DNA of 64,000 nucleotides from Nemertoderma westbladi (taxonomy: Eukaryota; Xenacoelomorpha; Nemertodermatida; Nemertodermatidae), in NCBI GenBank assembly GCA_032718475.1, contig JAUCBJ010001520.1:1-64000 (forward strand). Direction: 5' to 3'. Shown here piece after piece: positions 9,901-21,286 of the stretch; position 1 is the first letter of the stretch; every line of letters begins with the position of its first letter. The notes under the pieces are model-generated. The model was given only the letters and a program-made list of their open reading frames with translations, made no database searches and had not been told where the DNA came from. The translations under genes and the position numbers were made by a program.

Positions 9901-12085
9901 AATGTATATATATCAGTATATAGATATATTATATTGCAACTTGAGGCTGTGGCAGCGTGGCGGTGATTGATAACTACTACTGCTGCATTGCAGCTGCATT
10001 TTTAAGAATGCTGTGCCGGCTTGTCGACAAAATTGCGCAGCCACAACTCCCTATCACCCATGACATTTGCTAGATCATCCGCATCTTCAAGACCAGTGTC
10101 CTTTAAGATGAGTCTCAAGAAAGTCATGGGCTGTCCATCATGCTTATTCACTCCATGAGGCTGCCAAAGTACAAGATTATGCACTGGCTGGTCCTCACGG
10201 CGAAAGCAATGTCCTGCAAAGCGGAGGCGATATTGTTCTAGTATCAAGCTTGGGGGGAACCAATGAGACACCTCCAATGTTATATAGTGTCTGGTTGGAG
10301 ATGTGTGCATTGTACTTGACACAATGAACCCGGCGTAGCATTCTTGTGAATGTGCAAATAATATAAACTATAATGCAAATCAGATAATGCAGCAACCTGG
10401 TAGGATCCCGGCCACAAGGACCACCACTTTACCTTGGACTTTGTTGGCTACAGCGTCTATGTGAGATGAAGTCCACATAGTTATATAAGTCTTGTCAGTC
10501 CTAGTTAAAAAAGTGATTTCACTTGGATCCAGACAGAGATCATTCTCAGATGGGGAAGCTTCTGGATACTAGGATAGTAGTAATTCTATCTATTATTCGC
10601 CCTTGACTACTATCTCATTGAGGTCACATATACCTCCACCATCTTGTTCAGCAATCCTCACTGACCTTACCTTACCTTTCCTCTCATCATTCATTTTGAG
10701 AAGATGCTAATGGTCTGTTCTTCTTTAAACGTTTTGATGCATCCATAGCAAACATGCATTGAAACTTTCAATCCAAATCATCTACCTCTACCTACAGGGT
10801 CTCAAACTCCCCAGTATCCCACTGCTGGAAACACTGTTCCAGGAGTTTCCTTCTTGTCCTCTCTCAATGTGGGTATCCCATTGCAGCAGGAGTGCTTCTT
10901 ATAGAAGATCCCCAATCCCCATACTTAGGCTATCAGGGTCAGCACTATTTTGCGACCTATGGAACCACCAGGGATTCTATATCGCCAATTGCACAGGCAT
11001 GTGGCTATCTTTATTTCTCAGTGAGAACATCTGGGAATCTGTCAGGACCTTCCAGGTCTGAGCCCCTGGTGCCCCTGATGCTACTGTAAACCTAACCTGT
11101 ATTTTCTTTTGGTCTGTTGAATCAACCTATATCATCATCGCCTTATAAATGACAGGTTTCACCAATTGTATTGCCCTATTGTTTCTTTATCTCCCTTGCT
11201 GCTCCAATATTGGATGACTCCCTTATCATATTCAGCTAGAATTATTGTAGTATATATAATTTCATGACTCACACATGTATAGATTTTGTCCCATTTTTTT
11301 TCCTTTGAACTCATGAATAACATGATTGAAATTGCAACTCTCTGCTAACTTCTCAGCTTCACGTGCAATTTTCTTATTCCATTTCTGAAAAAATGTGAAT
11401 GACATATAAAATGACATCAAATGATTATTAAATTAGTCACTGACAGAGTAATTACTGTAAAAATTAATTAGTGCCTAGTGCCTCAGTTTTTGTTGGATTT
11501 TTTCCACATCCACCACTTCACACCTTGCACAAATGAGCAACTGTACCGAAACAAATAACCGAAACATATTGGATTCTGTAGACAATATTTTTGTTTTTTC
11601 GATTCAGCAATGACAGTATGCATTTTGACAAACTTTGCGAAGGGCATGAATAGGTCAGCGAAGCGCAGGACACATGTGTGAAAGAAGAACTACGTTTGTG
11701 ACATGACACATCTCTCACACCACATTTGATTTCATATTCTTCACAGTCAACAAACCAATCATTGACAAATGTGTTTATTAAAAGTAGTTATCAAATAAAC
11801 TACTTTAAATTACTTAAATTAAGAAGAGAGTCCTCTACACTAACACATGGAAACCTGCCCCTAAAGTCCCTTAGAACTTACCAATGGACACAGAGGGAAA
11901 GTTGGTTCGGGAAGTTTTTCACCGTTAGCCATTGATCCTGGAAGGTCCCTCCTGTAGTCGTTATGTGCTTTGATAAGCGCCTTCTTAATTTTTCTGTTGC
12001 ATGTAGCGTCTGTTAAGGTAGTTTGTAGTAGTAGAGCAACCACAACTGAAAGAGCTATCATTACGAATCGTTGTGAAGTCGCCAT
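3973..12085 (-). CDS. CAP/SCP superfamily secreted protein, copy A (4 exons)
   Basis: Exons on the minus strand: 12085-11882, 11384-11273, 4885-4749, 4119-3973 (stop TGA at 3975-3973), giving 199 residues. All introns are GT-AG: donors TTG|GTAAGT, ATGT|GTGAGT and CAG|GTAACA; acceptors TTTTTTCAG, TTTGCAG and GTTGCAG; phases 0, 1, 0. Exon 1 encodes a signal peptide ([20 protein letters not shown]) and the helix-1 motif KAHNDYR. Exon 2 has CNFNHV and GQNLYM; exon 3 has WYDEV and the GHFTQ motif; exon 4 has VIW, FGCAV and the signature CDYYPAGN. Eight cysteines suggest disulfides. The CAP tetrad reads His, Gln (in GQN, usually Glu), Glu (WYDEV), His (GHFTQ). CAP proteins are secreted or extracellular, with lipid-binding, venom, immune or reproductive roles; the role here is unknown. 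This copy alone has a 10-residue acidic/Pro-rich tail (EEPFPFPDDY). Intron 2 is 6.4 kb because of a DIRS insertion. Confidence 0.87.
5950..7836 (-). pseudogene. DIRS pol: reverse transcriptase, RNase H, truncated tyrosine recombinase
   Basis: 7836-7546 carries the RT N-terminal region (YLEEGFTQGF). 7450-6926 holds the RT palm with MGASSSCKIFEAFS and the catalytic VLDDFL. An in-frame TGA at 6928-6926 precedes RNase H (6919-6329: IELFTDAA, GEWPSRW, ELYPI, FRTDNEG). A frameshift near 6350 leads to FRANHVPGVEN, the usual RNase H tail. From about 6262 the frame encodes the core-binding part of a tyrosine recombinase (SYSRVWLKLRNFY, ILGCFIAFLDQQ), which ends at about 5950 without its catalytic half. 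There are at least two frameshifts, one stop and a truncation. Confidence 0.8.
7840..9297 (-). pseudogene. DIRS gag-like frame with CCHC zinc knuckle (broken)
   Basis: The frame starts with a basic MAPKKKK and shifts once near 9050. It continues through a Pro/Gln/Tyr-rich repeat (YPPQQFPYP-type, about 8930-8740) and a conserved acidic/aromatic domain to GRKL. It meets an in-frame TGA at 8092-8090 and then reads on into the knuckle CPNCGGSHRLIKC (CX2CX3HX4C, about 8000-7960). The layout matches gag of DIRS/Ngaro elements, which packages element RNA. It is not a working gene because of the frameshift and the stop. Confidence 0.7.
9973..10358 (-). pseudogene. 5'-truncated LINE copy (ORF2 C-terminus only)
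   Basis: The minus frame 10322-10002 encodes the last part of a LINE ORF2 (RLRFAGHCFRREDQPV, LWQPHG). It is nearly identical to 46640-46976 of the nested LINE. Homology starts abruptly near 10358 and runs past the stop to the TGCAGCTGCAATGCAGCA 3'-UTR and a short (TAG)n tail. This is a classic 5'-truncated retrotransposed copy, sitting in CAP-A intron 2. Confidence 0.85.
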
Positions 12086-12146
12086 GTTCCTAGATCTTCA
12101 TTTAGATAAATTTAAAATAAATTAGAGGTAGGTTAGGTACTGTATC

Positions 12147-12154
12147 GTATATAG
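12147..12154 (-). promoter_or_regulatory. TATA-like box upstream of CAP copy A
   Basis: CTATATAC lies 62-69 nt upstream of the ATG, and the leader between them (ATCTAAATGAAGATCTAGGA) is conserved in all three copies. The ATG context is GGAACATGG. A promoter role is inferred from position only. Confidence 0.3.
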
Positions 12155-13829
12155 TAAAGGATGGATTGAGTTAAATTGTTACTTTTTCGCTCAAATTTAG
12201 ATCAAAATCGGGAGAAAAAGTTGTACTTTTTCTCTAGGGAAAAAAAGTAAGCCATAGGATTGCTTCGATTTAACTTTTTTTCTAAAAAGTAAATTAAAAT
12301 ATTTTTGGTGGAATTTCTTAAATTGTATTAAATGTGTTAAAAGAGCATTGACGTAGAAAATGTTTGCACGTAATTTTAGTAAAATGCATGCACGCACTCA
12401 AAAGTTATTGCAACTTTAGTATCTGCAAGGCGAACTCCAAAACGGAACTCAATATCCAATATTGGTTTATGTTGTTAAGCGGCTCTCTAGTTATGTAATA
12501 AATATTCAAGAACACTAAATTATTTAACATTGAGTAAGGCAGTATCAGGAGTTGAAGAATACAATAATTAGAATAGCAGTGACTATGGAAGCAATATAGT
12601 AAAATACTATAGTTCAATTTATTTTGTACCACTATATCGCTGTACGTTTTATTAAAGAATTAAGCAACAAAAAAGTACCAATTTAATAATAAAATTACGT
12701 ATTACAAGGGAAAAAAACGTAGGACATTTTTTTTCAATTATTCTCTCGACCCTTTATTAACTTCGCTGACGCTCGGTAAATAAAATGCCTCGAGAATAGT
12801 GAAAAAAAGTTATACTTATTTTCCCATGTAATAAATAATTATTTTATTGATAATCTATTGTATTGCTAGTGATAGTGCTAGTGCTAATGTTAGTAATATT
12901 TCCATGCTGTACTCCGTGTAATGCAGCACTTAATACCGTTCTGATCTGAATGATTGGTGCATTGTATGTGTGACGGCAATAATGAAGTCGCAGGTTCAGG
13001 GGGTTTTATTATAAAATATACAGTTTTATTCCAAAGTTTAAAATTACGAATCTGCTTTATATGAAAAACTATACCTATGAAAGGTTTTTGTTATAAAAAA
13101 GAATGATATATTTTTGTGGGAACTCCCTAAATTTTATATACTAGAAAGCCATCAAGCTGGCTATAAGAAGACTATCAGGCCCTAAGAAGGTCAGTTTGAC
13201 GGTTTCCTTAAATTAAATCTGCTAATCCCAAAAAATTAAAAATTTTGGAAAACAAATTTAAACAAAGGCACACACATCCCGTTACTGATAATGTCTTTAG
13301 GTTATATATCTATATAGCAAAATAAAAATATACAGTGTATACGTACCGTCGTACCTGCTGCAGTTTTCTTTTGCAGAATTTAAACCTTTTTATCAAGTTT
13401 TACAAATAAACGTAGAGCTCACTACCTCGGCTTATATTATATATAACTCTAACCGGTTGAGATCAATGAAAGTAATTATTATGTCTTATTAAGAAGTCGC
13501 CAGAAAATTTTTTAAATACATTTTTGGGTGGATAACAGCTATTGTTATAGATTCGGTATAGAAAACGTTACATACAAATTGGTCGGGTATGTTTTCTAAG
13601 GATCTCATAGTTAGAATTTGTATTTGGTGATCAATGATTGACCATTTTGCAAAGAAATTGTTTTCTGTAGAATTGTACAATTTTTGATAATTATGTTTTC
13701 ATGTATTAACAGCTGCAGTACATTGGGCATGACGCAGAGGTAAATTAAAAATTTAAATCAATGTATAGGCGCTTTTTCAGAAAAATAATATGTAGAAAAG
13801 TAAAATTACATGGAGATATGGTCTCTTCT

Positions 13830-14289
13830 GCAAAAAATTCATACACTCCAAAGTCCTCATTCAAATCAAGCCGTTTGTTAACAAGCAGAAACGCGATTAG
13901 CCGAAATGTGATTTCCAATTCAATTCAATATAATTATGTGTCTAAATCTTCAGGCAGTAAACTGAGTTTAAGGCGGTTTAAAAACAACTGAGAATTATAA
14001 GACCAACGACTACGCTACCCTAAGAAGTACAAACAACCAATCAAATGACAGTATACAAAAAACCAAACAGAAAAACCTACTTGGTTGGTTGGGCCACACC
14101 ATATAAACACCAATTCACACTTTCATCCAAACCCAGCACACCACCGCCACACCCTGCCCCCCCCCCCCCTCACCACATACACACAATTTTTGTCAGCACA
14201 CCACCATGAAGAGAATATTGTCCTAGTGATTTATTAAGTTACAAGTTTACAATTAAGTTAGTTATAACAATGGGAATTTTAAGGTTTGT
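13830..14289. other. No gene seen; simple-sequence spacer
   Basis: 13830-13990 still resembles 39350-39440 downstream of block B. A poly-C tract lies near 14158-14168. No supported coding region. Confidence 0.5.
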
Positions 14290-14725
14290 AATGAGGTGTG
14301 CATATTACTCCGTCACAAATTTCCTTTGCATATTCTCCGATTACTTAATTTTTCTCTTATACATCCGCATCTCGAATACTGTTTAATTTTGTGGTGCAGT
14401 GCTCCCCTATCATCAATTAAGCTTTAAATACTAAGATTAATAAGCTTCTACGGTGCATCACTTTTACACTCTACCACACGTCCGCTACCCCAATATACAA
14501 CCAATTAAATATTCTCCCCTTAAAACAGCTGTATGAACTTCATATAGCAACATTTATGTATGATATCCACACCAAAAGCATTTACCCCTCATCATACCTT
14601 GCACTGCTATTCCAACGACGCAGCACTGTTCACAATTACTTCACCCGCTCTGCAGCTCACGGTATCTTCTCTATTCATCTAGTAAATTATAACATCATCA
14701 CAATGATCCTTGAGTTTCAGAGGCC
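14290..14725 (+). pseudogene. LINE ORF2 3'-end fragment (CR1/Jockey-like)
   Basis: Broken frames encode IHPHLEYCLILWCSAP, the conserved post-RT motif of many LINEs. After a stop and frameshifts come QLYELHIATFMYDIH and the HNYFTRSA motif near the ORF2 C-terminus. Only this terminal fragment is left. Clade assignment is uncertain. Confidence 0.65.
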
Positions 14726-15035
14726 CACGCATCTGGAACTCAGTTCCGGTAGAGACTAGGGACAAGAAATCGAGACGATCATTCCGTTCATGTTAAAAAA
14801 ATTTTCTATAAACAAATTTATAATTACATAATAAAATTGAACTAAATAAATTTCAGTGAATTGGACAAAGTTTCACTGTTAATTTATAGGCATATCAGAC
14901 CAGAGTATCTCACATATAAATCAAATAAATAACACCCTTTAGTTCCATGTTCTTTTTAATTATCTTCCAATACGGCGCAATTTCAATCCCAATTTTGATT
15001 TTAATTACTTTTTAAGTCATTAGATAAGTTAAGTT
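14726..15035. other. No gene seen; AT-rich spacer
   Basis: AT-rich DNA between a LINE fragment and the tail of the next LINE. No conserved motif recognised. Confidence 0.4.
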
Positions 15036-15075
15036 AAGTTAGTTAAGTTAAGAAGTTAAGTTAATATTACTACTA

Positions 15076-16169
15076 CTAGATCGAGCGAACTCGGACAGTG
15101 GAAATGAGATCCTTCCAGGCTTCCCGATTCTCCATAGTTGTCGCAATTTCGTTTCTCCCAAGTTCAGTATCCCTTTCAAGTTGATCTATATATGTTATGA
15201 CCGGTCGTCCACGACTACGCTTTCCATGAGTTGGTTGCCAGAGAAGTAGATCTGGTATGACCTCGCCTTTACTTCGCCAGCAGTGCCCACTTAATCTTAA
15301 TCTGCATTCGCGGAGGGTGGTTGATACAGGTGGTATATTACCATAAAGCTCGGCGTTTGTCATGTGTTGTCTCCAGCTGATGTTTAGGGCTGCCCTTAGT
15401 AGTCTTGTGTAGCAACCATCAATTCGTTGTTCAAGTGATTTAGTCAGTGTCCAGGTCTCACCCCCGTATAAAAATACACTTTCCACTGTGGCTCGAAAGA
15501 ACTTAGTCTTCAGGTGTCTGGAGAGATCTGATTTCCAGATGGTATCCATTTTTGATAGAGCACCCAAGCCTTTGCTTTCGTAACTTCTATGTCCTTTTTG
15601 TTACTCTCTATCCATGATCCAAGGTACTGGAAGTCATCGACCTTCCTTAGTTGATTATTATCAAAGGTTGTCAAGTTTCCATCAACATTAAAGGTCATGA
15701 ATTCGGTCTTTGTAGCATTTATATGCAATCCAACCTCCTTAGCAGCCCTCTCCACTTTATTTAGTAGAAGCTGTGCATCTGCTAGCGTATTAGAGAGCAG
15801 GGCGATGTCATCCGCAAAGTCGGTGTCTGTGAATGTAGGTGCCGGATATCTACTACTTCTGCGTTCTTGAAGTGTGAATCCCAGATCTTCACCCTTTGTG
15901 GCCGTCCTCATTGCGTAATCCAGCACAATTACAAATAGTAATGGTGCTAATGTGTCACCTTGCAGTACGCCAGCCAGGATTGAGAAAAACTCAGTTTCAC
16001 GAGAGTACCTGCGCTTCTGTGTCACAATATAACAATCCAATGCCTGCAACAATTACTTCTGGTATTCCATAAGCTCTTAGGATGTCAAGCATTTTACCTC
16101 TATGGATGGAGTCGAATGCCTTCTTGAAGTCCACAAAAGTCATGACTGCGGGGAGATTCTTTGACTTAA
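15076..16169 (-). pseudogene. LINE reverse transcriptase, C-terminal part
   Basis: Beginning right at the TTAA, the frame encodes AVMTFVDFKKAFDSIH (RT motif A), GVLQGDTLAPLLF (motif B), DTDFADDIALL (motif C, the catalytic FADD) and DDFQYLGSWIE. A frameshift near 15560 leads to FLYGGETWTL, GCYTRLLRA, LRLSGHCWR and LWQPTHG, the C-terminal domain shared with the other LINEs here. It stops at 15076. Confidence 0.8.
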
Positions 16170-16579
16170 CCTTTTACCTGCCACCCCTCGAAATTTTTTT
16201 AAAAATTATAACTTTATCATGTTTTTGACTTTAGATTCGTTGGGTATGAAAGGATCAGAACGATTTTTTCAAAACTACCCACTCTTTGACTCAGGGAGTG
16301 TATGTTCCCATATGGGAACATTGGCCGTTAAACAGACAAAGTAAATATTTATAACATTTTAAATAAACAGCATAGTTATAAGCATTAAAAACCATTACAT
16401 CATTATTAGATCGTATTAAATCATCATTAGATTGTGTATATGACAAGTACAGACATATGTATTGTATGAAATATGTAAAATACCAGAGGATATAATATAA
16501 ACTGTACTGTACTCTGTATAATTGAAAAATAACACAAAAACAATATACTTGTATATATTACAAAATAGTAATAGTTTGC

Positions 16580-18350
16580 TTAGAGATCTTTATACTTGAG
16601 GTCATGATATAGTTCAAAACAAACAGCACTGCGATCATGGTGTAGACGAACTTCACATTTCTCACATTTTTTCCTGCAATTCTTCCTGCAGTAGACACAT
16701 CGACCTTGAGTGGTGGGGATTGCATTATGGCCAACACCATCATATCGCACATCATTCGGAAGATCATAGTGATGGCCGCCACTAGTTGATATTTGTTTGC
16801 TGGCATCATATCTCATAAGTGTTACAGTTACTGAAGATAGGAAGGACATATGACTATCAGCATCCTTACCACCATGGATAGTAGTGTGAATGCGCCATGC
16901 TGCTACCAATGACACATTCAGTGCATTTATGAAAAGGGGCCACCACCACTTCTTGCCAGTGATCGTTGGGCGATAGGATCCAAGAAGACGATCCATCAGA
17001 TCAACTCCACCCATGCCCTGATTATACATGCTAACAGCATGTGGTTGTGGAACGTTGATAACCCCTCCTTTCACACGACGCTTTGCAGAATGCAATGGTG
17101 TCACTGCATGACAGGTAGATAACATTTGTACAGTGGAATTGTCATTCCACTTCACTAATGCCAGTGAACCATTGCTAGCCACTTCATATTTGCCACGCTT
17201 CTTGAATTGTGATGTAGCTGTTAGTACATTCTTTCCCCCACAGGTTCGATTTTCACGTACAGTTCCAGTAGCATGCCACCCTTTATCAGCCAAATCCATA
17301 TCAGGTCATAGCCAGTGAAAAGGTTGTCAAAAACACCCCATGCTTGGCAGGATTGCTAACTGATTCAACCACAGATAGCATTGTGTTAGTGACATGCTCA
17401 CCAAGAGGCCCATTACGTTTACTGTCTTTACCAGTGTATATCTCCATATGCAATGGATAACCATTGGATGCTGCCAGCGTCCAAATCTTATACCCAAAAC
17501 GTATTGGTTTTCCACGGATGTATTGTCTAGCACTGTGGCGTCCATGGTAAGGAACCATGGATTCATCTATGCTCAACTGCTCCCAACAGATGCCAAACTT
17601 TATCAAATTCTTATTTATACGCTTGTATATGGGATTTACTTTGGCAGCTTTGTCACCTTCAACCAGCTGGTTATTATCTGCCAAATGCAAATGTTTCTTT
17701 ATTGCACGGAAACGATTCCGCGTCATGGTTTGGGCCACAAATTCAACATGAAAATCTGGAGAATTCGACCAATAATCACTCTCTGATGGCACCCAATGAT
17801 ACCCAGAAAAAAGCAAAATTCCAATAAACTGACGTAATTCTCTGTTAGAAATTGTATAATCCGGTGAATTCTTTTCACGATGTGCATATAGCAAAGATTG
17901 TCTCCGAATCTCTTCCACTAGTTCATCATCGAATATTTCACAAAACAACTCATAAGGTGTCTTCAGTAACAGTTGTGGCTCCTTGTCTGCAAGATTATCT
18001 GCACATTCCTTATGGATGGTTTTAAGATTAGCTTCATCTTTTATCCATGTTGGTTTTCTCGATTTCTTTGAATGCTGTTTCTCTTCTTCCTCGTCAAAAT
18101 CGGCATCGACCAAATCGTCTTCCATCTCTACTTCCAATTCCCCAGCTACTTCAATTGTCTTCTCATTGGCGTCTTCATCTACTTCTATATCACTATCAAT
18201 TCCCTTGTCACCAGATTCGGGTGGCAAAATAACAATTTTTTCGACGTCATCTGTCTCTACAATCTCGACAGCCTCCGCCATCGTTGTAACTCGAACAACA
18301 TTTCGACGTTTGTTGTAAAAGTTACTGGGATTTATAGGCATTATTGACAT
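16580..18350 (-). pseudogene. piggyBac transposase (DDE_Tnp_1_7), two frameshifts
   Basis: 18350-17301 starts with an acidic N-terminus (DLVDADFDEEEEKQHSKK) and leads into the piggyBac domain with NRELRQFIGILLFSGYHW and the first catalytic Asp in LSIDESMVPYHGR. Near 17330 a base is missing just before the second Asp motif (DNLFTGYDL, readable only in another frame), and a second one-base change follows within 30 bp. 17299-16580 carries the third Asp in GGVDLMDRLLG and a C-terminal cysteine-rich RING/PHD-like finger (CVYCRKNCRKKCEKC...C). Transposase would cut at TTAA and excise precisely; this copy cannot make it. Confidence 0.9.
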
Positions 18351-18785
18351 AATTGAAGAATTAAGAATTACAAATTAACTAAAATGCAGAAATTAATGCA
18401 TGTAGAAATCGAACAGAACAACGATGCAATAGAATAATGGTTGATAGCATCAAGATCAACCCAGTCAGCCAATCTGGCAGTAGATCTGTAGATGTCAGGA
18501 TGTAGAGGTATACTAATACAGTGATACTACTGTACTAGACTAGTGACAGGCAGACAGGCTAGCCATAGTGAGTAGGTAGTACAGTACTGCAGTACTGTAG
18601 GTACTAGTGTACTGACTGCTGACTGGCCTGTCTTTGTAGCCTCAGCCTGGCACCTGGTAGGCCAGTACAGCAATAGGCAGTGTAGCTGTACTATGATGTA
18701 TGATGGACTAGATGACTGTGACTGTGGACAACTGATTGTGCATTGTACATTGTGCATTGTGTGTCTCTGTCTGTCTTTTACAGTT

Positions 18786-18895
18786 TTATACTGGAGCTCT
18801 GGTCCTCCGGTCTTATTTTTGCCGGAGCCGGACCGGAACCGGAGCACCATTTTCCGGGCCGGATCCGGACCAGAGCTGGAGCTCCGGTCTAACAC
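18786..18895. repeat. GC-rich imperfect palindrome inside the piggyBac element
   Basis: CTGGAGCTCTGGTCCTCCGG near 18790 is matched in inverted form by CCGGACCAGAGCTGGAG near 18865. Many CCGGA/TCCGG words lie between. It stands out from the AT-rich surroundings. Confidence 0.5.
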
Positions 18896-19432
18896 TATGT
18901 ATAATGCAGAATTGATCAGAAATGTATAAGATGTATAAGAAATGCAGAAAGATGCAGAAATATGATACTACTTGTAGAATTATAGGGTTAGAAATGCGTG
19001 CTGTACTCATTATGCAGCAATGGGCCTACTTAGGTCTCTCATTTGGCCAATTTTCCCATATGGGAACATGAGGTAAAAAGATGTGTACAGTATCTCATAA
19101 AATCATTGCACATTCATATATATTATTTTAAACAACAAATAAATTACTTGATTCAACATTTGAGGACTTTCTACTACAATAACTCTATGTTATTTGTATA
19201 TTTCATGCAAATAAATTATCCTGTTCAAAATTCATATTTTTGCATGAAAGTAGAGGTCCACTGTTCCGAAAATTTTGTCAATCATTGGTAAATTTTCAGT
19301 TAATCTGACAAAACATATTTATTATTTTGTCCCATATTGCAAGTTAAGAAGAATATTATATATTATAGTACTTATTTTTTAGCAACAAGTACATGTTCCC
19401 ATATGGGAACATTGGCAGATAAAAGGTTTTAA

Positions 19433-20102
19433 TTGCTTCAATCAGTCTCCATAGTGCAAGTATCTGAGCTATTGTTGATCTACTTGGTCGAAATCCGTTT
19501 TGGCTCTTACGCAGTAGTTTCTCTATGTGAGACCTAATCCTATATAGAATCATTTTATTGTATATTTTGGCAGCTACCACAAGCAGACAGATCCCACGAT
19601 AGTTTGTTGGTATGCCGAGGTCTCCTTTCTTGGGGAGAGGCCTTAGTTGACCTTTACTCCAAATTGGTGATGGCTTTTCCCCTTTTAACATCCGGTTGCA
19701 AACATTCAATAATGGTCTGTTTAGCACTCCGGTTTTCCATACCTCCGCTGGGATTTAATCTAATCCACTCGCTTTATTATTGGACATGCTTTTAATGCTT
19801 CTTTGGAGTTCGGCAGGTGTGAAGTCCCCTGTTTCTATAGGTAGTGTCTTGTCATATATTTTCCTTGTAGGGCTGACCTCGATGTTTGGTGGCTGCCCAA
19901 GCAAGTTGCTGAAGTGATTTTTCCACTTCCCAACACGTTCTTCAGGACTATCGGCTTTGAGGCTCCCCTTTGCACAACTTTTCCGAGCAGATACCTCATT
20001 TACAGTTTGCCAGGTAAGTCTTGATTGTTGCTGTATGTGAGCAGTTGTAATTGCTTCAGTTTTATCCTGTATGTACTTTTCCTGGCTGATGTTGTAGGCC
20101 AA
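19433..20102 (-). pseudogene. LINE reverse transcriptase, N-terminal part (upstream of the piggyBac insertion)
   Basis: 20102-19755 encodes the linker and SIKSMSNNKASGLD, and 19727-19433 encodes RT motifs PLPKKGDLG, NYRGICLL and QNGFRPSRSTIAQI. The frame runs to IEAIK at the TTAA target and resumes on the far side of the piggyBac element at 16169. A frameshift separates the two frames near 19750. Confidence 0.75.
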
Positions 20103-20171
20103 TTTAAGATCGTCCTTAGCTTTCTCAACCTTGTTAATGTTTTCGGTTGTTGGTTGTTCGGTTTTAACTTT

Positions 20172-21286
20172 CTAGGCTATCTTAAGATCTTCTCTCTTAC
20201 AAGTAACCTCAGAGTTTTGCCATGGCACATACTGTTTTCGTTTGGGTTTCTGGGGGATATGCCTCTTAGCTGATTCCTTGTGGGCTGTTATTATATTCTG
20301 GTATATTGAATTGGTGGATTGGTCTTCATCCATTGACTGAAGTGCTTCAAAGCGGTTTTGAACTTCTACTGTATAAGCATCCTTTACAGCATTGTCAGTT
20401 CTGAGTTTCTCCCAGTCATATTTGATTGCTTGCTTGTCCTGGGTTTGCTGGCTCTCAAACTGAGTCTGATCTCTGCAGTCACAATTCTGTGGTCCGAACC
20501 AATTAGGTTGAACAAGCTGTTTGCCTCGCAGTTGATCATGCTGCTTCACCACTTTTTGTTTATAAGGATGTAATCCAGTTGTGCTTTGGTTCCATTAGGG
20601 TATTGAAAGGTCCATAGCATCCCCTTACTCTTTTCGAATGTGTTGTTTGTTGGTATCAATTCACATTCTTCCATTAGGTCTAAAAGTAAGTACTCATTTC
20701 TGTTAGAACTGGTGTTATAGGTGTAACCCTTGATGTCTTCTGGGCCAATTTGCGCATTCAGGTCACCAGCAATGACTTTGACATTGTGTTTCGGAATGTT
20801 CTTTATAAGTCCAGTCAGTTCTTCATAAAACTTGACTGCTTGTTCTGGCTCTGAGGCATTGGTTGGACTGTAGCAACATATAACTGTTGCCTTGGGATTC
20901 CCATCAAATGTTGCGATCATAACCCTGGAATTTATAGATTCGATGTTGTTTAGGGTCTTAAGTACAAATGGGCTTAGCAGAATTCCTACTCCACCAATTG
21001 ATGCATTGGCCGAGTTTCTTACTGCTGAGCTTGTTACTAACGTCCATCCATTTCCAATGCCATTGTACTTCATGGCAGTGTCTTCATGACAAATCCGATG
21101 TTCTTGGATGCAGATGATGTCGAAGTTATATTCCATTGCCTGAGCGACCATGTCACCCTGTTTGGTATGTGTTTTCAGCGTGCGTGCGTTCATTGTAGCA
21201 ATCTTTAGTGTCTTTTTACATTTCGGAAGCAGGACATGGAAGGACATGGGTTTAAAGTGGTATCGTATAAAAAGAATAAGAAGCAA
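20172..21286 (-). pseudogene. LINE apurinic endonuclease and linker region
   Basis: Frame 21286-20546 contains an EEP-type endonuclease: KIATMNARTL at the start, the catalytic Glu in CIQEHR, CCYSPTN, the VIAGDLNAQIG motif with Asp and Asn, and TFQYPNGTKAQLDYIL with the terminal Asp. The His-bearing end is lost into a frame change near 20550. Frame 20552-20172 continues as the charged linker to the RT. The endonuclease would nick target DNA for target-primed reverse transcription. The start is uncertain because the opposite-strand LINE abuts at about 21262. Confidence 0.75.

Larger units (their letters stand above)
3001..13829. repeat. Duplicated block A (CAP gene copy A and flanks)
   Basis: From about 3001 (ACAATATTTATTTATTAAGA) to about 13829 (GGAGATATGGTCTCTTC) the DNA aligns piecewise with 31290-38764 and with 50120-58182. 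It covers the gene, introns and both flanks. The block is longer than B and C because a DIRS element and a LINE stub sit in intron 2. It lacks four insertions shared by B and C, which marks it as the earliest-diverged copy. Apart from the gene exons and these elements it holds no supported gene. Confidence 0.85.
16170..19428. mobile_element. piggyBac-type DNA transposon inserted at TTAA in a LINE
   Basis: TTAA occurs at 16166-16169 and 19429-19432. The ends are inverted repeats: CCTTTTACCTGCCA at the left, and the reverse complement of CCTTTTATCTGCCA at the right followed by two extra T. The palindrome TGTTCCCATATGGGAACA lies at 16303-16320 and at 19394-19411, 17 bp from the right end; a shortened relative is at about 19051-19067. 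The interior holds a transposase pseudogene plus about 1 kb of 5' non-coding DNA with GTACTGCAGTACTG-type repeats and a GC-rich palindrome. Confidence 0.92.
15036..21262 (-). mobile_element. APE-type LINE, minus strand, split by a piggyBac element
   Basis: Read on the minus strand this is a LINE with an apurinic endonuclease, a linker, a reverse transcriptase and a C-terminal domain, ending in (TAG)n and a TTAAC-rich tail at about 15075-15036. The RT is interrupted by 16170-19428 at a TTAA. Leaving that insert aside, the LINE runs about 3 kb. It is related to the LINEs at 45253-47019, 9973-10358 and 59090-60850, which share the LRFAGHC-type C-terminus and (TAG)n-type tail. It is probably RTE-like; the clade is not proven. 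Confidence 0.8.

Noticed and set aside
14770-15030. Missing 5' part of the LINE whose ORF1 tail starts at 21262
   Set aside because: No ORF1-like sequence was found beyond the 3' tail of the minus-strand LINE, so a simple insertion into that LINE is not supported.
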